Source of the DNA: Microbacterium sp.
GTDB taxonomy: Bacteria; Actinomycetota; Actinomycetes; Actinomycetales; Microbacteriaceae
Direction: 5' to 3'
NCBI GenBank assembly: GCA_031277885.1
Contig: JAITLM010000018.1
Coordinates: 1 to 51,513, forward strand
DNA length: 51,513 bases
How positions within the stretch are numbered: the first letter of the stretch is position 1; the number at the start of each line of letters is the position of its first letter. Positions 31,365 to 39,381 of this stretch are shown one piece after another. The notes beneath the pieces are model-generated. The model ran no database searches. It was not told the DNA's origin and was given only the letters and a program-made list of their open reading frames with translations. Made by a program: the position numbers and the translations under genes.

Positions 31365-32146
31365 ACAGCAGAACCCCGCTGATCGCGGGCAACTGGAAGA
31401 TGAACCTCGACCACCTGCAGGCGGTGGCATTCGTGCAGAAGCTGCACTGGACGCTCAAGGACGCCAAGCACGAGGACGGAACGGTCGAGGTGGCGGTGTT
31501 CCCGCCGTTCACCGATCTGCGCAGCGTGCAGACGCTCATCGACGCGGACAAGATCCCGTTCGCCTTCGGCGCCCAGGACCTGTCGCAGCACGACTCCGGC
31601 GCGTACACCGGTGAGATCTCCGGCGCGTTCCTGGCGAAGCTCGACGCGAGCTACGTCATCATCGGCCACTCGGAGCGGCGCGAGTACCACGCCGAGGGCG
31701 ACGAGGTCGTGGCGGCCAAGACCAAGGCCGCGATCAAGCACGGCCTGGTGCCCGTGATCTGCGTCGGCGAGACCGCGGAGGATCTGGAGAAGTTCGGTGC
31801 GAGCGCGGTTCCGGCCGGTCAGCTCGAGGCGGCCCTGCAGGGCCTGGACGCGAAGGCGGACATCGTCGTCGCGTACGAACCGGTCTGGGCGATCGGCTCC
31901 GGCCAGGCTGCGACCCCGCAGCAGGCGCAGGACGTCTGCGCGGTGCTGCGCGGCGTGATCGCGAAGGTCCTCGGCGACGAGGCCGCCGCGCGCACCAGGA
32001 TCCTCTACGGCGGATCGGTGAAGTCGGCGAACATCGCCGGGTTCATGCGCGAGCCCGACGTGGACGGCGCGCTGGTCGGCGGGGCGAGCCTGGTCGTCGA
32101 CGAGTTCGCCGCGATCGTGCGCTACCAGAAGCACGTCGGAGTGTGA
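31355..32146 (+). CDS. tpiA: Triosephosphate isomerase
   Basis: TpiA (263 aa) interconverts dihydroxyacetone phosphate and glyceraldehyde-3-phosphate. The substrate Asn and Lys are in AGNWKMN (11-17), the catalytic His in IIGHSERR, the Glu in [10 protein letters not shown] and the phosphate loop in YGGSVKSAN. The ATG at 31355 overlaps pgk by 10 nt and has GGAGGT 6-7 nt upstream; an in-frame GTG at 31361 is a less likely start. A terminator follows, then the separate secG promoter. Confidence 0.97.
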   Translation: MGVNSRTPLIAGNWKMNLDHLQAVAFVQKLHWTLKDAKHEDGTVEVAVFPPFTDLRSVQTLIDADKIPFAFGAQDLSQHDSGAYTGEISGAFLAKLDASYVIIGHSERREYHAEGDEVVAAKTKAAIKHGLVPVICVGETAEDLEKFGASAVPAGQLEAALQGLDAKADIVVAYEPVWAIGSGQAATPQQAQDVCAVLRGVIAKVLGDEAAARTRILYGGSVKSANIAGFMREPDVDGALVGGASLVVDEFAAIVRYQKHVGV

Positions 32147-32150
32147 CACG

Positions 32151-32176
32151 CGTCCCCGCCCGAAGGGGCGGGGACG
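32151..32176 (+). terminator. Terminator of gap-pgk-tpiA
   Basis: A perfect 10-bp stem (CGTCCCCGCC arm) with a 6-nt loop starts 4 nt after the tpiA stop. Confidence 0.8.
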
Positions 32177-32184
32177 TCTCGACG

Positions 32185-32190
32185 TATAAT
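32185..32190 (+). promoter_or_regulatory. secG -10 element
   Basis: A consensus TATAAT is placed for a start near 32197 and a leader of about 50 nt. That leader includes a short CCCGCACG/CGTGCGGG hairpin at 32208-32225. No -35 of TTGACA type is present, since the terminator stem occupies that place. Confidence 0.6.
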
Positions 32191-32245
32191 TGACCGTTAC
32201 CCGGGATCCCGCACGCCCGTGCGGGCCCGAGCGAAAGGCCGATCC

Positions 32246-32494
32246 GTGGATATTCTCCAGTTCATCCTGCAGGTGCTGCTGGGCATCACCAGCGTCCTGC
32301 TGACCCTTCTGATCCTGCTCCACAAGGGGCGCGGCGGAGGCCTCTCCGACATGTTCGGCGGCGGCATGTCCTCCGCCGTCGGGTCCAGCGGTCTCGCCGA
32401 GCGGAACCTCAACCGGTTCACGGTCGTGCTCGCGCTGGTCTGGTTCGTCGCGGTCGTGGGACTCGGCCTGATCACGAAGTTCGAGGCGATCTGA
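32246..32494 (+). CDS. secG: Preprotein translocase subunit SecG
   Basis: SecG (82 aa) is the small accessory subunit of the SecYEG protein-export channel. Two membrane helices (about 3-24 and 52-75) flank the conserved cytoplasmic loop HKGRGGGLSDMFGGG, which is diagnostic. The GTG at 32246 is chosen because GAAAGG precedes it and the protein then begins at the first helix; a longer frame adds only charged residues encoded in the leader hairpin. Its stop shares one base with the rbpA ATG (TGATG). Confidence 0.93.
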   Translation: MDILQFILQVLLGITSVLLTLLILLHKGRGGGLSDMFGGGMSSAVGSSGLAERNLNRFTVVLALVWFVAVVGLGLITKFEAI

Positions 32495-32850
32495 TGGCGA
32501 CCGGCGGCAACGCGATCCGAGGAACGAGGGTCGGATCCGGCCCGATGGGCGAGCAGGACCACGGCTACCACGCCGACCGCATCGCGATCTCGTACTGGGA
32601 CGGACTCGGCAACGAGACCGTGCGGTACTTCGCGGCGGGCCTGCCCGAGGAGGAGATCCCGGACATCATCGACCACCCGCACTCCGGCCTCCCGGCCGGA
32701 CGCGACAAGGAGAACCCGCCGGAGATCGCGAAGGCGGAGCCCTACAAGACGCACCTCGCGTACGTGAAGGAGCGCCGCACCGACGAGGAGGCCGAGCAGC
32801 TGCTCGGCGACGCCCTCGCGCAGCTCCGCGAGCGTCGCGGCCAGGCCTGA
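32494..32850 (+). CDS. rbpA: RNA polymerase-binding protein RbpA
   Basis: RbpA (118 aa) binds the housekeeping sigma factor and RNA polymerase and stabilises open promoter complexes. It is essential in many actinobacteria and absent elsewhere. Family features are the N-terminal GNAIRGTRVGSG stretch, the core beta domain (IAISYWDGLGNETVRYFAAGLPEEEIPD), and the C-terminal sigma-interaction helix (YKTHLAYVKERRTDEEAEQLLGDALAQLRER). The core lacks zinc cysteines, as in many family members outside Streptomyces. It is coupled to secG by a one-base overlap and ends in a strong hairpin. Confidence 0.92.
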   Translation: MATGGNAIRGTRVGSGPMGEQDHGYHADRIAISYWDGLGNETVRYFAAGLPEEEIPDIIDHPHSGLPAGRDKENPPEIAKAEPYKTHLAYVKERRTDEEAEQLLGDALAQLRERRGQA

Positions 32851-32871
32851 GCCTCCCGCACGTCCGCACCG

Positions 32872-32899
32872 GAGAGCCCCCGCTTCGGCGGGGGCTCTC
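32872..32899. terminator. Terminator of secG-rbpA
   Basis: A perfect 12-bp stem (GAGAGCCCCCGC arm) is closed by TTCG, a stable tetraloop. It lies between convergent genes and could serve both. Confidence 0.85.
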
Positions 32900-32963
32900 G
32901 TCGTCTGCCCGTGATGCGCGGCGGTGCAGGCCGGGGGAGGTCCGCAAGATGCAGCCGCCGGCC

Positions 32964-33332
32964 TCAGAGGTACGGGAGGAAGGCCTCCGGCCGGGTCACG
33001 TTGGCGGGGAGTCCGGCGAACAGCGGTGCGACCTGAGCCGGCGCGTACCCCGCGATCCCGCACCCCACGGGCGTGAGCAGGAATCGCAGCGCGGGATGCG
33101 CCGCCGCAAAGGCCACGAACGTCTCCGCCTCGGTGGCGAGGACGTCGAGTCCGCTCATGGTGTCGATCGCGTAGGTGCGGCCGTGATGACCGTGGCCCTC
33201 GCCCCAGACCGCGCCGAAGCTCTCGTACGCGATGAGCGCGGCGCCGCCGCCGTGCAGCCCTTCGGCGTTGGAACCGAAGACGAAGACCTCGTCCGGTTCG
33301 AGCGATGCGATGCGAGACGGAGTGATCTCCAT
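32964..33332 (-). CDS. Macro-like protein of the A1S_2505 phage-related type
   Basis: A 122-aa protein with the motif VFVFGSNAEGLHGGGAA (16-32) and, later, LTPVGCGIAGYAPAQVAPLF. This pair recalls a macro-like fold in small proteins found in phages and scattered bacteria. ADP-ribose or nucleotide binding is a guess from fold alone. The start has AAGGGA upstream. It stands alone between the rbpA terminator and two tRNA genes, a site where accessory genes often land, so acquisition by transfer is plausible. Base composition looks like its neighbours. Confidence 0.72.
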   Translation of the reverse strand: MEITPSRIASLEPDEVFVFGSNAEGLHGGGAALIAYESFGAVWGEGHGHHGRTYAIDTMSGLDVLATEAETFVAFAAAHPALRFLLTPVGCGIAGYAPAQVAPLFAGLPANVTRPEAFLPYL

Positions 33333-33420
33333 GCCGTTCCCTTCGATGCAGCGAACTCTACGCCGCGGACCGGGGAGCGCGATGGCGCCGGATGCGAAAA
33401 GGCGGGGGAGGAAGACGTGG

Positions 33421-33491
33421 AGGGGCTGACGAGAATCGAACTCGCATCATCTGTTTGGAAGACAGAGGCTTTACCACTAAGCTACAGCCCC
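33421..33491 (-). tRNA. tRNA-Gly (TCC)
   Basis: A 71-nt cloverleaf on the minus strand begins GGGGCTGTAGCTTAGTGG. The anticodon loop CTTCCAA gives anticodon TCC, the T-arm is GTTCGATTC, and the acceptor closes with CAGCCCC and discriminator T. CCA is not encoded. A TATGCT -10 is possible on the minus strand at 33548-33553. Confidence 0.95.
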
Positions 33492-33558
33492 GGACCGCTC
33501 GCTCTGCGAGGGACCGGCCCGCGACGGAAAGCCGCGGCACTCCCATGAGCATACCTGA

Positions 33559-33587
33559 CTGACGGGGGTGCTCCGTTCCGTTAGACT
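33559..33587 (+). promoter_or_regulatory. Promoter of tRNA-Pro
   Basis: CTGACG (-35), 17 nt, and TAGACT (-10) predict a start near 33594, about 29 nt before the mature tRNA. Confidence 0.6.
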
Positions 33588-33622
33588 CGTGAAGGCCGTT
33601 CCCGCGCGCGCGGGTTCCTACC

Positions 33623-33696
33623 CGGGGCGTAGCTCAGCTTGGTAGAGCGCCCGCTTTGGGAGCGGGAGGTCGCAGGTTCAAATCCTGTCGCCCCGA
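33623..33696 (+). tRNA. tRNA-Pro (TGG)
   Basis: A 74-nt cloverleaf has acceptor CGGGGCG/CGCCCCG, anticodon loop CTTTGGGAG with anticodon TGG, T-arm GGTTCAAATCC and discriminator A. CCA is not encoded. Hairpin 33698-33738 follows directly. Confidence 0.96.
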
Positions 33697-33697
33697 C

Positions 33698-33738
33698 GCA
33701 GTGACGAGACCGATCCGAAGGATCGTTCGCGTCACTGC
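33698..33738 (+). terminator. tRNA-Pro terminator, two-part stem
   Basis: An outer 9-bp stem (GCAGTGACG/CGTCACTGC) encloses a 6-bp stem (CGATCC/GGATCG). A second hairpin with the same CGATCC-GNA-GGATCG core lies at 33780-33798 in the tig leader. Confidence 0.65.
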
Positions 33739-33779
33739 TCGATGACGACAGGCGGGCCGCTGATGCGCCCCGTGCGAAC

Positions 33780-33798
33780 GCCGATCCGCAGGATCGGC
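33780..33798 (+). repeat. Inverted repeat in the tig leader
   Basis: GCCGATCC-GCA-GGATCGGC is a perfect 8-bp stem with a 3-nt loop, 62 nt before the tig start. It could be a second terminator or a leader element. Confidence 0.5.
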
Positions 33799-33860
33799 CG
33801 AGCCCCACGACATCGCCCGCGCGGACTGCACGCGGGACATTCACAAGGAGACACACCAGC

Positions 33861-35351
33861 ATGGCGAACAGCACCGTCGAGAAGCTTGCCCCGACCCGGG
33901 TCAAGCTGCACATCACGGTCACCCCCGAGGACCTCAAGCCCAGCATCGCGCACGCCTACGAGCACATCGCGCAGGACGTGCAGATCCCCGGCTTCCGCAA
34001 GGGCAAGGTGCCCGCGCCGATCATCGATCAGCGCGTCGGCCGCGGCGCCGTCATCGAGCACGCCGTCAACGAGGGTCTGGACACCTTCTTCCGGGAGGCA
34101 TCGCTCGAGCACAACCTCCGGATCGTCGGCCGCCCCTCGGCCGAGGTCATCGAGTGGCCGAACGAGAAGGACTTCTCCGGCGACCTCAAGGTCGAGGTCG
34201 AGGTCGACGTCCGTCCCGAGATCGAGGTCCCGTCGCTCGACGGCATCACCGTGACCGTCGACGCCATCGAGGCGGACGAGGCTGCGCTGGACGCCGAGCT
34301 CGACCGCCTGCGCGCCCGCTTCGGCACCCTGGTCCCCGTCGACCGTCCCGCGAAGGCCGGCGACTTCGTCGAGCTCGACCTCGTCGCCGCGATCGACGGC
34401 GCCGAGATCGACCGCGCGGAGGGCGTCTCCTACGAGGTCGGCTCCGGCGAGCTGCTCGAGGGCATCGACGACGCGATCGACTCGCTCACCGCCGGTGAGG
34501 ACACCACCTTCCGCTCGAAGCTGGTCGGTGGCGACCACGCGGGCGAGGACGCCGAGGTCTCCGTCACGGTCAAGGCCGTCAAGGAGCGCGAGCTGCCCGA
34601 GGCGGACGACGACTTCGCGCAGATCGCGAGCGAGTTCGACACCATCGCCGAGCTGCGCGACAGCCTGCGCGAGTCGGTCGAGCAGCAGGGCGTGTTCACC
34701 CAGGCCTCCTCGGCGCGCGACAAGCTCATCGAGACCCTGCTCGAGAAGATCGAGATCCCGGTTCCGCCGCAGCTCATCGAGGACGAGGTGCACAACCACC
34801 TCGAGGGCGAGGGCCGCCTGGAGGACGACGAGCACCGCGCCGAGGTCACCGAGGCGAGCACCAAGCAGTTCCGCACCCAGGTGCTGCTCGACTCGATCGC
34901 CGAGGACGCCAACGTCCAGGTCTCGCAGGACGAGCTCAGCCAGTACCTGATCCAGTCCGCCGCGCAGTACGGCATGGCGCCGCAGGAGTTCGTGGAGGCG
35001 CTGCAGTCCGCGAACCAGCTGCCCGTCCTGGTCGGCGAGGTCGCACGCAACAAGGCCCTCGCGGTCGCGCTCGGCAAGGTCACCGTGGTCGACTCCAACG
35101 GCAAGGCCGTGGACCTGACCGGTTTCGTCGCCACCGACGACGAGGCCGAGGACGCCGCCGAGGCTCCTGCCGAGGAGAAGCCCGCGAAGAAGGCTCCGGC
35201 GAAGAAGGCCCCCGCCAAGAAGGCCCCGGCCAAGAAGGCCGCGGAGGCCGACGAGGCTCCCGCCGCCGAGGAGAAGCCGGCCGCCAAGAAGCCGGCCGCG
35301 CGCAAGGCTCCGGCCAAGAAGGCCGCCGACAAGGCCGCTGACGCCGAGTAA
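33861..35351 (+). CDS. tig: Trigger factor with Lys/Ala-rich tail
   Basis: Trigger factor (496 aa) is the ribosome-bound chaperone and prolyl isomerase. The ribosome-binding signature is [12 protein letters not shown] (about 44-55). The FKBP-type isomerase domain is at about 160-245 and the helical chaperone arms run to about 430. The last 60 or so residues are an unusual tail of repeated AKKAP units with acidic spacers, encoded partly by a perfect-frame 15-bp tandem repeat. Such tails resemble histone H1-like or HupB ends. The ATG follows CAAGGAG. It precedes clpP1-clpP2, the usual linkage. Confidence 0.95.
   Translation: MANSTVEKLAPTRVKLHITVTPEDLKPSIAHAYEHIAQDVQIPGFRKGKVPAPIIDQRVGRGAVIEHAVNEGLDTFFREASLEHNLRIVGRPSAEVIEWPNEKDFSGDLKVEVEVDVRPEIEVPSLDGITVTVDAIEADEAALDAELDRLRARFGTLVPVDRPAKAGDFVELDLVAAIDGAEIDRAEGVSYEVGSGELLEGIDDAIDSLTAGEDTTFRSKLVGGDHAGEDAEVSVTVKAVKERELPEADDDFAQIASEFDTIAELRDSLRESVEQQGVFTQASSARDKLIETLLEKIEIPVPPQLIEDEVHNHLEGEGRLEDDEHRAEVTEASTKQFRTQVLLDSIAEDANVQVSQDELSQYLIQSAAQYGMAPQEFVEALQSANQLPVLVGEVARNKALAVALGKVTVVDSNGKAVDLTGFVATDDEAEDAAEAPAEEKPAKKAPAKKAPAKKAPAKKAAEADEAPAAEEKPAAKKPAARKAPAKKAADKAADAE
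35184..35243 (+). repeat. 15-bp tandem repeat inside tig, four copies
   Basis: Four in-frame units of the form GCSAAGAAGGCYSCS encode [15 protein letters not shown] and AKKAA. Copy number could vary by slippage without breaking the frame. Confidence 0.85.
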
Positions 35352-35370
35352 GCATCGGATCCACGATCCG

Positions 35371-35405
35371 GAAGAGGGCGGGTGCATCGTGCACCCGCCC
35401 TCTTC
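35371..35405 (+). terminator. tig terminator
   Basis: A perfect 16-bp stem with a 3-nt loop starts 19 nt after the tig stop. It separates tig from the TPR gene and clpP. Confidence 0.88.
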
Positions 35406-35436
35406 GCATCCATCGAGCACGAGACCGAGGACAGAC

Positions 35437-35931
35437 ATGAACGACTGGCAGGAACGGATCGACGCCGTCTGGGAGGCCGCGTCGGGCGGTCTCGTCGACG
35501 AAGAGGTGATCTCGCGGATCGATGCGATCGCGGCGGAGCGCGGCGCGGACGACGCCGAGGCCGCTTTCGAACGCGCCGGCGCCCGCGACTCCGCGGGGCG
35601 GCCGGACGAGGCCGTGCCGCTCTACCGGCGTGCGCTCGAGCTCGGGCTCGACGACGACCGCCGCGCCCAGGCGACGATCCAGCTCGCGAGCTCGCTGCGC
35701 AACCTCGGCGACCTCGAGGGGGCGCTCGAGCTCATCGAGGCCGAGCACGCGGCGCACCCCGATTCCGTGTACCGCGATGCGATCGCGGCCATGCACGCGC
35801 TCGCCCTGGCCAGTGCCGGTCAGCCGGAGCGCGGCCTGAGCGTCGCGATCCTGGCCCTCGTGCCGCACATGCCCCGCTATCACCGGTCCATGACCGCCTA
35901 CGCGCACGAGATCGCGGGCCGCGACGCCTGA
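35437..35931 (+). CDS. Tetratricopeptide repeat protein
   Basis: A 164-aa soluble helical protein. Residues about 40-125 hold TPR-like pairs ([28 protein letters not shown], then [23 protein letters not shown]), so it is probably a protein-binding scaffold. It resembles the short TPR_5 type common in actinobacteria. The ATG at 35437 is preferred over an earlier in-frame start because GAGG lies 7 nt before it and the earlier frame would begin inside the tig terminator. It lies between tig and clpP1, with its own transcription unit. No client is known. Confidence 0.82.
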   Translation: MNDWQERIDAVWEAASGGLVDEEVISRIDAIAAERGADDAEAAFERAGARDSAGRPDEAVPLYRRALELGLDDDRRAQATIQLASSLRNLGDLEGALELIEAEHAAHPDSVYRDAIAAMHALALASAGQPERGLSVAILALVPHMPRYHRSMTAYAHEIAGRDA

Positions 35932-35974
35932 TATGCCGACGGCGAACACGGCCGGGCGCGTGCGTTGTCGCCGG

Positions 35975-35980
35975 TAGATT
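35975..35980 (+). promoter_or_regulatory. Putative clpP1 -10
   Basis: TAGATT predicts a start near 35987, with a leader of about 25 nt containing CAGGAG. No ClgR box of the published form was seen. Confidence 0.4.
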
Positions 35981-36011
35981 CGAATCACCGAACACGGAAA
36001 CAGGAGCGGAA

Positions 36012-36602
36012 ATGGCTGAACCCCTGGTCGCGACGAGCGTCTTCGACAGGCTGCTCAAGGATCGCATCATCTGGCTGGGATCCGAGGTGCGGGACGAGAA
36101 CGCCAACGAGATCTGCGCCAAGATCCTCCTTCTCGCCGCAGAGGACCCCGAGAAGGACATCTACCTCTACATCAACTCGCCCGGCGGATCCATCACCGCC
36201 GGCATGGCGATCTACGACACGATGCAGTTCGTGCCGAACGACATCGTCACGGTCGGCATCGGCATGGCGGCCTCGATGGGGCAGCTGCTGCTGACCAGCG
36301 GCACCAAGGGCAAGCGCTACATCACGCCGAACGCGCGCGTGCTGCTGCACCAGCCGCACGGCGGCTTCGGCGGCACCTCGAGCGACATCCAGACGCAGGC
36401 GCAGCTGATCCTGTCGATGAAGCAGCGCCTCGCCGAGATCACGGCGTCGCAGACCGGCAAGACGGTCGAGCAGATCAACGAGGACGGCGACCGGGACCGC
36501 TGGTTCACCGCCACCGAGGCCCTCGAGTACGGCTTCGTCGACCACATGCGCGAGCACGCCAGTGACGTGCACGGCGGCGGCGGCACGGGCGCGGACAAGT
36601 AA
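36012..36602 (+). CDS. clpP1: ATP-dependent Clp protease proteolytic subunit ClpP1
   Basis: ClpP1 (196 aa) is one of two serine protease rings of the actinobacterial ClpP1P2 barrel. The catalytic Ser88 is in [10 protein letters not shown], His113 in LLHQPHGG, and the Asp in the [12 protein letters not shown] stretch. The NSPGGS strand-binding loop is at 55-60. The start has CAGGAG 7 nt upstream. clpP2 follows 17 nt later. In mycobacteria both subunits are needed for an active mixed tetradecamer, with ClpX or ClpC1 feeding substrates. Confidence 0.96.
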   Translation: MAEPLVATSVFDRLLKDRIIWLGSEVRDENANEICAKILLLAAEDPEKDIYLYINSPGGSITAGMAIYDTMQFVPNDIVTVGIGMAASMGQLLLTSGTKGKRYITPNARVLLHQPHGGFGGTSSDIQTQAQLILSMKQRLAEITASQTGKTVEQINEDGDRDRWFTATEALEYGFVDHMREHASDVHGGGGTGADK

Positions 36603-36619
36603 GGCTGGAGAGGACACCC

Positions 36620-37270
36620 ATGTACACACCCACGTTCCGGTCCGCCGGCAACCTGCCCTCGAGCCGCTACGTCCTTCCTCAGTTCGAGGAGCGCACCGCC
36701 TACGGCTTCAAGCGTCAGGACCCGTACAACAAGCTGTTCGAGGATCGCGTGATCTTCCTCGGCGTGCAGGTCGACGACGCGTCCGCCGACGACGTGATGG
36801 CGCAGCTGCTGGTCCTGGAGAGCCAGGACTCCGAGCGCGACATCACGATGTACATCAACTCGCCCGGTGGATCCTTCACGGCGATGACGGCGATCTACGA
36901 CACGATGCAGTACGTCGCGCCGCAGATCCAGACGGTCGTGCTCGGCCAGGCGGCCTCGGCGGCCTCGGTCCTGCTCGCCGCGGGCGCACCAGGCAAGCGT
37001 CTGGCCCTGCCGAACGCGCGCGTGCTGATGCACCAGCCCGCGATGGGCGAGGCCGGCCAGGGACAGGCGTCGGACATCGAGATCCAGGCCGCGGAGATCC
37101 TGCGCATGCGCACGTGGCTCGAGGAGACCATGGCCAAGCACACCGGCCAGCCGGTGGCGAAGGTCAACCGCGACATCGATCGCGACAACATCCTCTCCGC
37201 GGAGCAGGCCAAGGAGTACGGCATCGTCGACCAGGTGCTGACGAGCCGTAAGCGTCAGTCGCTGAGCTGA
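36620..37270 (+). CDS. clpP2: ATP-dependent Clp protease proteolytic subunit ClpP2
   Basis: ClpP2 (216 aa) pairs with ClpP1. The catalytic Ser113 is in LGQAASAAS, His138 in LMHQPAMG, and the Asp in NRDIDRDNILSAEQA. It has the longer N-terminus (first 35 residues) typical of ClpP2, part of which is removed or forms the axial loops. The ATG at 36620 follows GGAGAGGA. A long, perfect terminator follows, and the clpX gene, often next, is instead 5.3 kb away. Confidence 0.96.
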   Translation: MYTPTFRSAGNLPSSRYVLPQFEERTAYGFKRQDPYNKLFEDRVIFLGVQVDDASADDVMAQLLVLESQDSERDITMYINSPGGSFTAMTAIYDTMQYVAPQIQTVVLGQAASAASVLLAAGAPGKRLALPNARVLMHQPAMGEAGQGQASDIEIQAAEILRMRTWLEETMAKHTGQPVAKVNRDIDRDNILSAEQAKEYGIVDQVLTSRKRQSLS

Positions 37271-37283
37271 CCTGCTGACCTGA

Positions 37284-37327
37284 CGCGAGAGGGCGGCCCG
37301 GATGCGATTCCGGGCCGCCCTCTCGCG
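37284..37327 (+). terminator. clpP1-clpP2 terminator
   Basis: A perfect 18-bp stem (CGCGAGAGGGCGGCCCGG arm) with an 8-nt loop, the strongest hairpin in the window, starts 13 nt after the clpP2 stop. Confidence 0.9.
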
Positions 37328-37362
37328 TCCCCGCCCCTGTTGCGCGGGTGAGCGAGGGCGAA

Positions 37363-37376
37363 TGCTCATCTGAGCA
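37363..37376. promoter_or_regulatory. Probable operator of the SorC/DeoR-type regulator
   Basis: TGCTCA-TC-TGAGCA is a perfect inverted repeat. It lies 28 nt upstream of the -10 (TACTCT, 37405-37410) and so spans or abuts the -35 region of the deo operon. Confidence 0.55.
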
Positions 37377-37404
37377 GTTTCGTGCGCGTGCGTGTGGCGA
37401 AGGG

Positions 37405-37410
37405 TACTCT
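37405..37410 (+). promoter_or_regulatory. Putative -10 of the deo operon
   Basis: TACTCT lies 6 nt before the ATG at 37417. CGGAG between could act as a close ribosome binding site. Confidence 0.45.
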
Positions 37411-37416
37411 CGGAGC

Positions 37417-38370
37417 ATGCCCCGATCCGCCATCGACGATGACGAGCTGCTCGCCGTCCGCGTGGCGGAGCTGTACTACGACGAGGACAAGACCCAGGAC
37501 GAGATCGGCGGTCTGCTGGGCATCTCGCGCTGGAAGGTCGGGCGGCTCCTGCAGCAGGCCCGCATCGACGGGATCGTCCGCATCGAGATCGTGCACCCGC
37601 GCGCTCGCAAGCTCGGCATCGAGCGGGAGCTGCGCGAGCGCTTCGGGCTCGCCGACGCCGTCGTGGTGCCGAACGGGCCGAGCGACACCGAGACCCTCGG
37701 CCGGGTCGCGCAGGGCGCCGCAGATCACCTCGCGGCCCTCCGTCCGGTGCCGAAGACCCTCGCCGTGAGCTGGGGGCGCACGCTCACCGCGATCGCCGAC
37801 CGCATGGCCGAGGGGTGGGCGCGCGGCGTCACCGTGGTGCAGATGAACGGCGGCGTGAGCGTGAACCGCCGGCCGGGAGGCGCCGCCTCGCTCGCGGCCA
37901 CGATCGCGCAGCGCGCGTCGGGCCACGTCGCGCTGCTGCCGAGCCCCGCGATCCTGGAGCGTCTCGAGACCAAGCAGGCGATCGAGCGGGACCGCACGGT
38001 CGCGGGCGTGCTCGATCAGGCCGCGCAGGCCGACGCCTACCTCTTCACGGCGGGCGTCTGCGATGCCGGATCCGCGCACGTCGAGAACGGCTATCTGAGC
38101 GTCCGGGACATCGACGAGCTGGCCCGCCGCGGTGCGGTCGGCGACGTTCTGGGCCGCTACATCGATGCGGACGGCAACGTGGTCGATCCCGAGCTCGACG
38201 CCCGCACGGTCGGCCTCAGCCTCGAGCGGCTGCGCGAGGCGCGCACCGCCGTCTTCGTCACGGCCGGAGAGGCGAAGCACGACATCGCCCGCACGGTCGT
38301 GACCGCGAACCTGTGCACGATGGTGGTCACCGATGAGGCGACCGCCCGGACCCTCTTGGAGGACCAGTGA
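37417..38370 (+). CDS. SorC/DeoR-type sugar-binding transcriptional regulator
   Basis: A 317-aa regulator. The N-terminal helix-turn-helix is in KTQDEIGGLLGISRWKVGRLLQQARIDGIV (about 24-53). The SorC-type sugar-phosphate-binding domain follows, with LAVSWGRTLTAIA and VVQMNGGVS motifs. In B. subtilis the homologous DeoR of this fold senses deoxyribose-5-phosphate and releases the deo operon. Here it is the first gene of the same operon as deoC, overlapping it by 4 nt (GTGA), so autoregulation and the same inducer are likely. The palindrome at 37363-37376 is its candidate site. Confidence 0.9.
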   Translation: MPRSAIDDDELLAVRVAELYYDEDKTQDEIGGLLGISRWKVGRLLQQARIDGIVRIEIVHPRARKLGIERELRERFGLADAVVVPNGPSDTETLGRVAQGAADHLAALRPVPKTLAVSWGRTLTAIADRMAEGWARGVTVVQMNGGVSVNRRPGGAASLAATIAQRASGHVALLPSPAILERLETKQAIERDRTVAGVLDQAAQADAYLFTAGVCDAGSAHVENGYLSVRDIDELARRGAVGDVLGRYIDADGNVVDPELDARTVGLSLERLREARTAVFVTAGEAKHDIARTVVTANLCTMVVTDEATARTLLEDQ

Positions 38371-39368
38371 CGACGACCGAACTCGCACGGCGCACCGCGC
38401 TGGAGGTGCTCGGCGGCGAACCCGACGACCTCACCCTGCGCCGATTCCTGCACGGCCTCCCCGGCGTGGACGCGGTGGGCCTGGAGCAGCGCTCCGCAGC
38501 GCTCGGCACGCGCTCGATCAAGACCACGTCGAAGGCCTGGGCCCTCGACACGATCGTGCGCCTCATCGACCTCACGACGCTCGAGGGCGCCGACACCCCG
38601 GGCAAGGTGCGCTCGCTGGTGTCCAAGGCCAAGCTGCCCGACGCGTCGGATGCGTCCTGCCCCTCGGTCGCCGCGGTCTGCGTGTACGGCGACATGGTGC
38701 CGTACGCCGTCGAGGCGCTCGGGGCCCGGCACGGCGACCCCGACGACGGCGGCATCTCCGTCGCCGCCGTCGCGACTGCGTTCCCGAGCGGGCGCGCGTC
38801 GCTCGCCGTGAAGCTCGCCGACACCCGCGACGCGGTGGAGGCGGGAGCCGATGAGATCGACATGGTGATCGACCGCGGCGCGTTCCTCGCGGGACGCTAC
38901 GGACAGGTGTTCGAGCAGATCGTCGCGGTCAAGGACGCCTGCCGCCGGGAGGACGGCACTTCCGCCTCGCTCAAGATCATCCTGGAGACGGGTGAGCTGA
39001 ACACCTACGACAACATCAAGCGGGCCTCGTGGCTGGGCATGCTGGCTGGAGGCGACTTCATCAAGACCTCCACCGGCAAGGTGGCGCCGGCGGCGACGCT
39101 CCCGGTCACGCTGCTCATGCTCGAGGCCGTGCGCGACTGGCACCGGCTCACCGGCGAGAGGATCGGCGTGAAGCCGGCCGGCGGGATCCGCTCCTCGAAG
39201 GACGCGGTCAAGTACCTCGTGCACGTCGCCGAGACGGTCGGGGACGAGTGGCTGCAGCCGCACCTGTTCCGCTTCGGCGCCTCCAGCCTCCTCAACGACG
39301 TGCTGCTGCAGCGGCAGAAGCTGACCACCGGCCACTACTCCGGCCCCGACTACGTCACGATCGACTGA
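38367..39368 (+). CDS. deoC: Deoxyribose-phosphate aldolase
   Basis: DeoC cleaves 2-deoxyribose-5-phosphate to acetaldehyde and glyceraldehyde-3-phosphate. The Schiff-base Lys233 is in FIKTSTGKVAP. The other active-site Lys is in KPAGGIRSSKDAV and the conserved Asp in DMVIDRGAFL. At 333 aa it is longer than the 250-260 aa of E. coli, with an N-terminal extension of about 60 residues typical of actinobacterial forms. The start is a GTG overlapping the regulator stop. The two aldehyde dehydrogenase genes that follow would remove the acetaldehyde. Confidence 0.96.
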   Translation: MTTTELARRTALEVLGGEPDDLTLRRFLHGLPGVDAVGLEQRSAALGTRSIKTTSKAWALDTIVRLIDLTTLEGADTPGKVRSLVSKAKLPDASDASCPSVAAVCVYGDMVPYAVEALGARHGDPDDGGISVAAVATAFPSGRASLAVKLADTRDAVEAGADEIDMVIDRGAFLAGRYGQVFEQIVAVKDACRREDGTSASLKIILETGELNTYDNIKRASWLGMLAGGDFIKTSTGKVAPAATLPVTLLMLEAVRDWHRLTGERIGVKPAGGIRSSKDAVKYLVHVAETVGDEWLQPHLFRFGASSLLNDVLLQRQKLTTGHYSGPDYVTID

Positions 39369-39381
39369 CGGAGGACCACGC

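Noticed and set aside
33333..33420. Terminator for tRNA-Gly on the minus strand
   Set aside because: Only a 4-bp GCC/GGC-type stem could be drawn, too weak to call.
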